Positions 6,604 to 14,024 of a DNA stretch of 64,000 bases are shown piece after piece (within the stretch, counting starts at the first letter, position 1; each line of letters opens with the position of its first letter). Where the stretch lies: assembly GCA_938045195.1 (NCBI GenBank), contig CALINC010000090.1, positions 1-64,000 of the forward strand, in the 5' to 3' direction. A model generated the notes under the pieces. That model ran no database searches. It was not told where the DNA came from and saw only the letters and a list, made by a program, of their open reading frames with translations. Origin of the DNA: an uncultured Treponema sp. (lineage in GTDB: Bacteria > Spirochaetota > Spirochaetia > Treponematales > Treponemataceae). The translations under genes were made by a program, and so were the position numbers.

Positions 6604-9600
6604 ATGGTTTTTTTGAATTTGTTCGACGCAGACTGCCGGAGTATTACCCCATCTGCACGGATAAAAAGGATTTTTATTTTTTTGTTTCTATTAATAAGTA
6701 TAAACCTTTTTGCTTATGACCCGGTTTCAGGCGGTGAGGAAAAACCGGCATTGCAATCTCCGTCTGTTGCAGGGGGGCAGATAAGTGCCGCGGGAGGTCC
6801 TTTTGATGATACGGTACCCGGAAGTCTTGCCGTAAATCCTGCACTTGCAGGAGCTGAACAAAGACCGATTTTAGATGTTTCCTACTTTTTGCTTGCAGGC
6901 TTAAAAAAGGAAGAAAAAGGCTTCGGTCATGCGGCAAATTTGGCTTTTTTATATCCCGCCCGCTGGGGAACACTAGCCGGAAGTCTTCACTTTTTAAATT
7001 CCGAATTTACCTCATTAAAACTCGGAACCATGGGCGGTATGCGTTTTTCCTATTCAAAAGACGTAACCGAAAACCTACTCGTCGGAATTGGGCTTTATAC
7101 GGACATCGGCAAAGACTGGGGGTTGGGAGCCGATATAGGAATTTTGTATAAATTCGGCGATTTGGGGTTTTTAAAAAATTCCAAGCTCGGTGTTTCAATA
7201 AGCGGTATGGGCAAAACCTACAATCCGAAAAGTCAAGGCATAAAAGGAAAAAACTCTTCAGGAACTCCTGCTATGTTTACTCCCCATATAGGCTTTGCTG
7301 CAACTTTTGTTGACGTAAAAGGCTTTAAACTCGGTGTACATACTGATATTTCCGCTCCTTTGTTCCAAAATTTTATATTTAACACGGGGCTTCATTTAGA
7401 AATGGCGGATATGATTTCATTCAAAACAGGTTTTGTTTTAAATGCTCTTGAGCTGCACTATAAAAAACAAACCTTTATCCCCTCGTTTAATCTGGGCGTA
7501 AAAATCAAAATAAATTCCGGTAAAGGAAAAAATTCTTTTATGGCTAAACAAGGCTGGCAGCAAAGCGAATTGCGTCCGGAATTTACTGCAAAACCCTTTT
7601 ACAACGGGATATGGGCGTTCGGAGCCGGAGTTAATACGCACTTCGGCTTAAAAGATAACGAACCGCCGCAGATAACCTTGTCCGTACCTAAAATGGATAC
7701 CGTTTATTTTTCGCCGAATGATGACGGTGAAAATGATGCTATGGAGCTCCCGCTTAAAATAACCGATAAACGCTATGTTACCGCTTGGTCGTGCGAAATT
7801 AAGGACGAAAGCGGTAAAACGGTACGTACAATAGCAAATAAAATTCCGCTGCGCGAAATGAAAGGCGCCGCTTCTTTCTTTAAACTTTTAGGAACCTCTA
7901 AAAAAGGTGTGGAAATTCCTGATACGCTGAGATGGGACGGGCGTACCGATTCAGGTGAAATTGCCCCTGACGGTAAATACACCTTTACGATAAAAGCCGA
8001 AGATGATAATAAAAACAAGGCGGAAACTCAAATATACACTGCCGTTGTTGATAAAACGCCTCCGGATCTAACCCTTGATGTGCCTGAGAAAGCGGCGGAT
8101 TTAATCTTCAGCCCCGACGGCGACGGAAATAAGGACACGTTCGCCTTTGAAAATTTCGGTTCTAAGGAAGACCTCTGGACTGCCGTGATACGCAATGAGC
8201 AGGGAACCCCTGTCCGTACGGTAAAGATTGAAAATACGGAGCTTAAACCCTTTAGTTGGGACGGCAAAAACGATGAGGGTGTTATTGTCCCCGACGGAAA
8301 ATATAAATACACAGTAGAGGCGGTCGATAGGGCAAACAATAAAAGTTCAAAAACGCTTTCAAATATTATCGTAGATACAAATAAGCCGTCAATCAATATC
8401 TCTATAGACAAAAAAGCGTTTTCTCCCAAGTCGGAATCTGCTTCCAAAATGGAATTGCTCCCGTCAATCCCGATTACGGCAGGTTTAAAAGAATGGTCTG
8501 TCGAGGTAAAAAATGAAGCCGGTGAAACCGTAAAGACATTTACCGGTACTCCCGATAAAATCGGGAAACTGCAATTCGACGGAAAAGATTCACAGGGGGC
8601 TATTCTGCCAGAAGGTACATACAAGGCGTTTATTTCTGCCGCCTATATTAACGGCTATATGCCTAAAACCGAAACGCCTCATTTTGTTTTAGATATAACT
8701 CCGCCGTCTGCCGAAGTTTCCGTTTCGGAAAAGATTTTTTCTCCGGATGGAGACGGAAAGTCGGATAGCGTCATTTTTTCGCAACAGCAAACCGCTGAAA
8801 AAGTAAAGCTCACGGAAGATAGATGGGCTGTAGAAATTTATAAAACCACAAACGGAAATAAAATTGTAAGTGATAAGCCGATTTATACTGCCGATTTGGG
8901 AAATACGCTGCCGCCGAAATTTGAGTGGACGGGAAGAAAATCGGACGGCAGTTTTGCCGAAGACGGAAAGTATGCGTATATTTTGCGCGGTACGGACGCT
9001 GCGGGAAATTCAGGAAAAACCGACGCCGTTATCGTTGAACTTAATACCGAAAAAGCCGATATAATTCTTCAGTCTAACTATACGGCGTTTTCTCCGAACG
9101 GGGACGGTTCTAAAGACACGATTGAGTTCTATCCTATTGTAAAATCCGTAACGGGAGTAAACCGATATAAGGTTTTAATTAAAGATACACAAGGAAAAAC
9201 CGTAAAACTATTTGAGGGTTCCGTACCGCCTAAAAAAATTGTATGGAATGGAAAACCCGAAGACGAAAGCAGTACAAAAACTCTATTCTGCCCCGATGGA
9301 AAGTATTCCGCAGAATTTGAAGTTGAACTTGCAAATAAGAGTTCTGCAAAGTCGGTTATTCCCGAAATTCTCATTGATACGGTTTATCCCGAAATTCGGC
9401 TTTCCGCTCCGTATTTGGCATTTTCTCCTACTGCGGGCAATAAAAAACAAACGCTTCCCATTGCCCAAATTTCTTCGGAAGAGAAAATGTGGACTGGACG
9501 TTTTACCGATTCTAAAAATAAAGCCGTAAAAACTTTTACATGGGAAAAGAAAGCTCAAAATATTGAATGGGCTGCCGACGATGATTTGGGCAATAAGGTT

Positions 9601-10749
9601 GCAGACGGAAAATATGCGTATATCGTTGAAGCTGAAGATGAAGCGGGAAATAAAACTACGCAGCGTTTGGACGGAATTACCGTTGACGGACGCGAGGCAA
9701 AGGGCTACATAACAGCAAAACACTCCGTATTTTCTCCTGCCGGCGGAAAAAATACAATACAGGAATTTACGCTTTTAACCAATATTGACGCTGAAATTGC
9801 CGACTGGAATGTAAAAGTTTCCAATGTAGATTCCGGTGAGCTTTTTGCAGAATGGAATGCTCAAAAGGACGGCAAGCTGCAAACTAAATTTATATGGGAT
9901 GGAAAGAACCTGCAAAATACCGGCATTGCGGAAGACGGAACGTATATGGCTGTAACATATATAGAATATAAAAAGGGCGATATAGTAACTGCCTTTACCG
10001 AACCTTTTATTCTTTCGACAAAGCCCGCAAAATTAAGCGTAAAACTGAAACCGAAATATTTCAGTCCGGATAATGACGGTACAGATGATGACCTTTTTAT
10101 CGGTTTAAGTGCCGAAACCGCCGCAGGAGTTGCCGATTGGAAATTTGAAATAACCGAGCCTGAAGCAAACGGCGGAAGGCTGTTTTGGAAGACAGGCGGA
10201 AAAGAAAAAATTACAAATGAGCTTATTTGGGACGGGCGTTCGCTAAAAGGCGAAACGGTTCAGTCTGCAACGGATTATCCCTTTACGTTTACGGTTACGG
10301 ATAAAGCCGGAATAACCTCAGTGTACCGCGGCTATGTTCCTGTCGATATTCTTGTAATCCGCGACGGGAATAAACTTAAAATCGCAGTTCCTTCAATTAT
10401 ATTCCGTGCAAATGCAGCGGACTTTAACGGACTTGAAGCACTTGTAGTTGATAAAAACAATACTATCTTAAAACGGGTCGCTGAAATATTAAATAAATTC
10501 CCTGAATATCAAGTTCAAGTTGAAGGGCATGCAAATACTACAACCGGTACCGAGAAAGAAGAAGTAACGGCATTAATTCCGCTTTCGACGCAGAGGGCAG
10601 ATGCCGTGCGGAAATTCCTTATAGGGCATGGTGTAAAAGCATCGCGGCTTTCTTCCGTAGGAATGGGAGGCACCAAGCCGGTTGTTCCGCTTAGCGATAA
10701 GGATAACTGGTGGAAAAACCGCCGCGTAGAATTTGTACTGATTAAATAG
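6604..10749 (+). CDS. Giant envelope protein: barrel-like N-terminus, Ig-like repeats, C-terminal OmpA domain
   Basis: 1381 residues. A hydrophobic segment IFIFLFLLISINLFA acts as a signal peptide, after an unusually long n-region of about 22 residues. Residues about 40-330 are Gly/aromatic-rich and beta-barrel-like (GGPFDDTVPGSLAVNPALAG resembles FadL/PorV-type openings). About eight FlgD-type Ig-like modules follow, each opening with a variant of FSPDGDGxxD and closing with DGKYxYxVxAxDxAGN. Residues about 1275-1381 form an OmpA peptidoglycan-binding domain (VEGHANTT, LSTQRADAVRKFL, NRRVEF). Inference: an outer-membrane protein with a periplasmic spacer anchored to peptidoglycan. The ribosome-binding site AAGGGAG at 6 nt supports this ATG. 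The n-region DNA looks R2-derived. Confidence 0.85.
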   Translation: MVFLNLFDADCRSITPSARIKRIFIFLFLLISINLFAYDPVSGGEEKPALQSPSVAGGQISAAGGPFDDTVPGSLAVNPALAGAEQRPILDVSYFLLAGLKKEEKGFGHAANLAFLYPARWGTLAGSLHFLNSEFTSLKLGTMGGMRFSYSKDVTENLLVGIGLYTDIGKDWGLGADIGILYKFGDLGFLKNSKLGVSISGMGKTYNPKSQGIKGKNSSGTPAMFTPHIGFAATFVDVKGFKLGVHTDISAPLFQNFIFNTGLHLEMADMISFKTGFVLNALELHYKKQTFIPSFNLGVKIKINSGKGKNSFMAKQGWQQSELRPEFTAKPFYNGIWAFGAGVNTHFGLKDNEPPQITLSVPKMDTVYFSPNDDGENDAMELPLKITDKRYVTAWSCEIKDESGKTVRTIANKIPLREMKGAASFFKLLGTSKKGVEIPDTLRWDGRTDSGEIAPDGKYTFTIKAEDDNKNKAETQIYTAVVDKTPPDLTLDVPEKAADLIFSPDGDGNKDTFAFENFGSKEDLWTAVIRNEQGTPVRTVKIENTELKPFSWDGKNDEGVIVPDGKYKYTVEAVDRANNKSSKTLSNIIVDTNKPSINISIDKKAFSPKSESASKMELLPSIPITAGLKEWSVEVKNEAGETVKTFTGTPDKIGKLQFDGKDSQGAILPEGTYKAFISAAYINGYMPKTETPHFVLDITPPSAEVSVSEKIFSPDGDGKSDSVIFSQQQTAEKVKLTEDRWAVEIYKTTNGNKIVSDKPIYTADLGNTLPPKFEWTGRKSDGSFAEDGKYAYILRGTDAAGNSGKTDAVIVELNTEKADIILQSNYTAFSPNGDGSKDTIEFYPIVKSVTGVNRYKVLIKDTQGKTVKLFEGSVPPKKIVWNGKPEDESSTKTLFCPDGKYSAEFEVELANKSSAKSVIPEILIDTVYPEIRLSAPYLAFSPTAGNKKQTLPIAQISSEEKMWTGRFTDSKNKAVKTFTWEKKAQNIEWAADDDLGNKVADGKYAYIVEAEDEAGNKTTQRLDGITVDGREAKGYITAKHSVFSPAGGKNTIQEFTLLTNIDAEIADWNVKVSNVDSGELFAEWNAQKDGKLQTKFIWDGKNLQNTGIAEDGTYMAVTYIEYKKGDIVTAFTEPFILSTKPAKLSVKLKPKYFSPDNDGTDDDLFIGLSAETAAGVADWKFEITEPEANGGRLFWKTGGKEKITNELIWDGRSLKGETVQSATDYPFTFTVTDKAGITSVYRGYVPVDILVIRDGNKLKIAVPSIIFRANAADFNGLEALVVDKNNTILKRVAEILNKFPEYQVQVEGHANTTTGTEKEEVTALIPLSTQRADAVRKFLIGHGVKASRLSSVGMGGTKPVVPLSDKDNWWKNRRVEFVLIK

Positions 10750-10752
10750 ACT

Positions 10753-11439
10753 ATGTTTTTCGGGCTTATACATTCTACCGATAGGGCAAGAAAGATTATA
10801 ACTGCCGCCGTTTTACTGTTACTTACGGCGGCGGGCATCTTGATTTATTTTTTTTGGGGAAAGCCCGCTATTGCTTTTGTAACGGATGCACAAAGGGTAC
10901 ATACATATATAAAACTGCATCCGTTTTTAAGCAGACTCTTTTTTATCTTTGCAGTTTTTATGCAAGTTATTGTTGCAGTAATTCCGGGCGAGCCCTTTGA
11001 GCTTGGAGCGGGTTATGCGTTTGGTGCCGTTGAGGGTTGCATAATATGCCTTATAGGAATTTGTGCGGCAAGCGCGGTAATTTTTTTAGCGGTAAAACGC
11101 TTTGGGCAGCCTGCCGTAGAATTGTTTTTTTCAAAAGAAAAAATCGCATCAATTAAGATTTTTCAAAATGAGAAAAAACTTAAATTGATAGTTTTTATTG
11201 TATTTTTTATTCCGGGGACACCGAAAGATATTTTAACCTATACGGCTGCCTTAACTCCGATAAAAATGATTGATTGGCTTTTAATTTCTACCTTTGCAAG
11301 AATACCATCGATTATAACATCCACCATTGCAGGAAACGTTTTCGGTCAAAACCGTCCTTTTCTTGCTTTCGTCTTCTTTGCGGCAGGCGGAATAATAGCC
11401 TTAATAGGGTTGTTTGTTTTTAAAAGATTGAATAAATAA
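10753..11439 (+). CDS. TVP38/TMEM64 (VTT-domain) membrane protein
   Basis: 228 residues with about five or six hydrophobic segments. The family's PGEPFELGAGYAFG and FIPGTPKDILTY motifs are both present (SNARE-associated/DedA-like VTT domain). Members sit in the inner membrane; bacterial ones are linked to lipid scrambling or envelope homeostasis, though the substrate here is unknown. The ATG lies 3 bp after the stop of the giant OmpA protein and has no ribosome-binding site of its own, so translation is probably coupled. A bidirectional terminator follows the gene. Confidence 0.85.
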   Translation: MFFGLIHSTDRARKIITAAVLLLLTAAGILIYFFWGKPAIAFVTDAQRVHTYIKLHPFLSRLFFIFAVFMQVIVAVIPGEPFELGAGYAFGAVEGCIICLIGICAASAVIFLAVKRFGQPAVELFFSKEKIASIKIFQNEKKLKLIVFIVFFIPGTPKDILTYTAALTPIKMIDWLLISTFARIPSIITSTIAGNVFGQNRPFLAFVFFAAGGIIALIGLFVFKRLNK

Positions 11440-11451
11440 AGTTCTATTTAT

Positions 11452-11487
11452 AAAAAAATACCGAGTACAGTATATACCCGGTATTTT
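11452..11487. terminator. Bidirectional intrinsic terminator
   Basis: AAAAATACCGAG and CCCGGTATTTTT form a stem with A- and T-runs at both ends, between the convergent VTT-domain gene and rpmA. Confidence 0.8.
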
Positions 11488-11502
11488 TAATAGGGGAAGA
11501 AT

Positions 11503-11754
11503 TTACTTTGCTTCAATTGAGGCGAGCTTTCTTCCTTTTTTTTCGTGGTATACAACTATGCCGTTCGCCTTTGCAAACAGGGTATAGTCTTTACCGCAGC
11601 CTACATTTTGTCCGGGGTGAATTGCCGTACCTCTTTGTCTTACTAAAATAGAACCGGCTGATACTGTTTCTCCGCCGTAAGCCTTAACACCCAAATATTT
11701 AGGATTGGAATCTCTTCCGTTCTTTGCGCCGCTGCCGCCTTTTTTACGTGCCAT
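11503..11754 (-). CDS. rpmA: Ribosomal protein L27
   Basis: 83 residues, the usual length. It starts [20 protein letters not shown] and contains [20 protein letters not shown] and [20 protein letters not shown]. It is a 50S subunit protein whose N-terminus reaches toward the peptidyl transferase centre. The ATG is set by GGAGG 5 nt upstream; a further upstream ATG in the same frame has no homology. Third gene of the rplU-prp-rpmA operon. The N-terminus lacks the cleavable extension that Prp removes in Firmicutes. Confidence 0.97.
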   Translation of the reverse strand: MARKKGGSGAKNGRDSNPKYLGVKAYGGETVSAGSILVRQRGTAIHPGQNVGCGKDYTLFAKANGIVVYHEKKGRKLASIEAK

Positions 11755-11801
11755 ATAATCCTCCAAAAGATTTTGCCGCAACAGGTTCCGGTTTTTTACC
11801 G

Positions 11802-12146
11802 CTAACCCGTTCTTATTTGTAATACCACATAATCGGGATATTCGGTTTCTATAGCCGTTAAACCTATTGCTAAAAATTCAAATAAATAATGCAGTCCCGG
11901 TTTATCTTTATCCGAAAAGTCGATAACTTCCGCTGAAAGATTTCCCGAAGATTGTGCATCCGTTTTCACTTTTAAGCCCGTACTGCATTTTTCGGCATAT
12001 TTAAGGCTTAAAACCGCTGTTTTTAATAATGCCGTTACCGCAGCACAAACTATGTCGCTGCCTTTCTCCGACATTCCGGCATGACCGCTTGATTCAAATT
12101 GTAAAAATTCATCATTTTTATTTGAAACAAGCAAAATCCGTATCAT
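11802..12146 (-). CDS. prp: Ribosomal-processing cysteine protease Prp
   Basis: 114 residues, DUF464/Prp family. The catalytic pair is visible: His in [10 protein letters not shown] and Cys in [15 protein letters not shown]. In Firmicutes Prp removes an N-terminal extension from L27 before ribosome assembly. It lies between rplU and rpmA, the conserved location. The ATG follows the rplU stop by 2 nt (TAATTATG), implying translational coupling. The open frame extends upstream into rplU, but [14 protein letters not shown] is the natural start. The L27 here has no visible cleavage motif, so the present substrate is uncertain. Confidence 0.88.
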   Translation of the reverse strand: MIRILLVSNKNDEFLQFESSGHAGMSEKGSDIVCAAVTALLKTAVLSLKYAEKCSTGLKVKTDAQSSGNLSAEVIDFSDKDKPGLHYLFEFLAIGLTAIETEYPDYVVLQIRTG

Positions 12147-12148
12147 AA

Positions 12149-12460
12149 TTACCCGATAATATCGTCTACGGTAATGCAAGTATAGCCTTGCCGATGACCT
12201 TGCGTTCTATGATAGTTTTTTTTGGCCTTATGCTTGTGAATAATCACTTTTCTACTGCGGAAACTACTATCCACTGTAGCGGAGACCTTTGCACCGCTTA
12301 CATAAGGCGTACCGACGCTGATTTTATCTCCATCGCTGACCAAAAGTACCGTATCAATATCAATTTTGGCACCTTCCTTTTCGGAAAGTTTATCAACGGT
12401 AAGTTTGGCACCTTTTTCTGCCTTATACTGCTTACCTTTATACTCAATAAGTGCGTACAT
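12149..12460 (-). CDS. rplU: Ribosomal protein L21
   Basis: 103 residues. It starts MYALIEYKGKQYKAEKG and ends with the family motifs KHKAKKNYHRTQGHRQGYT and CITVDDI. It binds 23S rRNA in the 50S subunit. GAGGT lies at proper spacing before the ATG; the longer open frame upstream is 5' UTR. First gene of rplU-prp-rpmA, with an extended -10 promoter and a UTR hairpin upstream. Confidence 0.97.
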   Translation of the reverse strand: MYALIEYKGKQYKAEKGAKLTVDKLSEKEGAKIDIDTVLLVSDGDKISVGTPYVSGAKVSATVDSSFRSRKVIIHKHKAKKNYHRTQGHRQGYTCITVDDIIG

Positions 12461-12487
12461 TTTATACCTCTTTATAAATTTCTTTTT

Positions 12488-12524
12488 ATTGTTCAAATAT
12501 TTTAACGGGTTTATATCGAACAAT
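12488..12524 (-). promoter_or_regulatory. Hairpin in the rplU leader
   Basis: ATTGTTC and GAACAAT pair across a 23-nt loop, inside the roughly 75-nt leader of the rplU operon. Possible site for L21 feedback; no known L21-leader consensus was recognised. Confidence 0.4.
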
Positions 12525-12542
12525 TTAAAACGGTTGAAGTGT

Positions 12543-12572
12543 AGTATATCAAAAAAACGTAAATAATGTCAA
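12543..12572 (-). promoter_or_regulatory. rplU operon promoter
   Basis: On the minus strand, TTGACA, an 18-bp spacer, then TGATATACT (extended -10). Predicted start is near 12536. Confidence 0.8.
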
Positions 12573-12610
12573 GAGATATATTGAAATTCGATACAGATAC
12601 AATCGTTTAG

Positions 12611-12639
12611 TTGACATTTTTGAGTAATAATGCTAGAAT
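12611..12639 (+). promoter_or_regulatory. Promoter of the solute-binding protein/chemoreceptor operon
   Basis: TTGACA, 17 bp, TAGAAT, with TGC before the -10. Predicted start is near 12646, giving a 33-nt leader. Confidence 0.8.
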
Positions 12640-12678
12640 ACTCAAATATGTCTAAAATGCGGATATTTGGAGCTTCGA

Positions 12679-14013
12679 GTGAATAACTTTCTTTTTTGCA
12701 GTAATAAAAAACTATTGATTTTTGTTTTTATGTGCGGCACTGCTGTTTTATTTTTTTTCTCGGCATGCATGAAAAATCAAAGCGGGCAAGTTCAGGCTGA
12801 AATTGAGTTTTGGTCTTTTCCGAATTTTACTTCGGAAAGCGGGGTAGAGGGCGACTTTGAAAAAAGTTTAATTGCTGCTTTTGAAAAAGAAAATCCTTCA
12901 ATTAAGGTAAAGTTTAATTTATTGAGTTTTGCAGACGGTTCAGAAAAAATAGACAAAGCTCTTAAAGCAGGAACTCCGCCCGATATTATTTATGATGCTC
13001 CCGGCCGTATTATTGTATGGGCAAATAAGGGTTTATTGGAGCCGCTTGACGATGTTCTTGCGACCGAAAAACCGTATATCACAACAGGTCTTTTATCGGT
13101 GTCGGCGGGCAGCGACAGGCGCACGTATATGTATCCGATGCATGAAGGTCCTTTTTCGATGGCTTTTAATAAGGAGATGCTTGAAGATTTGGGGCTTATA
13201 GATATGCTGCCTTATAAACGTAGAGACAGGCAGTGGACTGTCGCCGAATATGAAGCCCTGCTGACGGCTCTCAGAGAAAAACTTCCAAGCGGAAAAACAC
13301 CCGGCGTTTTTTATTATAAAACTCAAGGCGGTGACCAGGGAACTAGGGCGTTCTTGGTAAATTTGTACGGAAATGCAAATTTATTAAACGGCGATTATTC
13401 AAAATATATTTTTAATTCTCCTAATGCAGTGAAGAATTTGCAGTGGCTTGTAAGGGCTTTAAAAGAAGGGCTGCTTTTTGATGGAGCGGAACTGACTTCA
13501 AATGACGCAATTGCAATGTTTGCAGAAGCAAAGGCAGCTCATACTATTTTGTATTCACCTCAGCTTAATAAAATGTATGACGGAAAACGTAAATATAATG
13601 GAAAAGATTTTACTCCTATTTATATGCCGTTTCCGAATGATTCGGGAAGCCCCTCTTTGGAATTTTTAGCGGGCGGTGCTTGTGTTTTTAACAACGGGGA
13701 TGCAAAAAGGATAAAGGCTGCAAAAAAGTTTTTACAATTTGCGGCAACCGATAAAGTTTGGGCACCGAAACTGGTTACTGCAACCGGAGGCTTTCCTGCA
13801 AGTTCTAAAATAGAAATTGAAATAGATGATGATGAAATTCTTTATAATTCCGTATTACAGCGTTTTTTCGGGCAGTATTATAATAATATAACCGGTTTTT
13901 CAAAAATGCGTGAGTATTGGAATACGGCTTTAAAAGAAGCCTGTTCCGGCAGAAATACTCAAGCTGTGCTTAATGACTTTGTAAAAAATTCCGATAAGAC
14001 CTTAACGAAGTAG
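12679..14013 (+). CDS. Extracellular solute-binding lipoprotein (ABC sugar-type)
   Basis: 444 residues from GTG. The start is set by GGAG 6 nt upstream and yields a lipoprotein signal MNNFLFCSNKKLLIFVFMC with lipobox FFFSAC. The mature part resembles family-1 (maltose/multiple-sugar type) binding proteins: IEFWSFPNF, LIAAFEKENPSIKVKFNLL, GTPPDIIYDAPGRI, and a C-terminal AAKKFLQFAATD helix. It would be tethered to a membrane facing the periplasm and bind a sugar or similar ligand; the ligand is unknown. No permease or ATPase gene is adjacent. The next gene, 11 bp downstream, is a chemoreceptor, which suggests a sensing rather than transport role, or service to a distant permease. An upstream in-frame TTG at 12667 is less likely. 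Confidence 0.85.
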   Translation: MNNFLFCSNKKLLIFVFMCGTAVLFFFSACMKNQSGQVQAEIEFWSFPNFTSESGVEGDFEKSLIAAFEKENPSIKVKFNLLSFADGSEKIDKALKAGTPPDIIYDAPGRIIVWANKGLLEPLDDVLATEKPYITTGLLSVSAGSDRRTYMYPMHEGPFSMAFNKEMLEDLGLIDMLPYKRRDRQWTVAEYEALLTALREKLPSGKTPGVFYYKTQGGDQGTRAFLVNLYGNANLLNGDYSKYIFNSPNAVKNLQWLVRALKEGLLFDGAELTSNDAIAMFAEAKAAHTILYSPQLNKMYDGKRKYNGKDFTPIYMPFPNDSGSPSLEFLAGGACVFNNGDAKRIKAAKKFLQFAATDKVWAPKLVTATGGFPASSKIEIEIDDDEILYNSVLQRFFGQYYNNITGFSKMREYWNTALKEACSGRNTQAVLNDFVKNSDKTLTK

Positions 14014-14024
14014 GAGAGAAGTTT

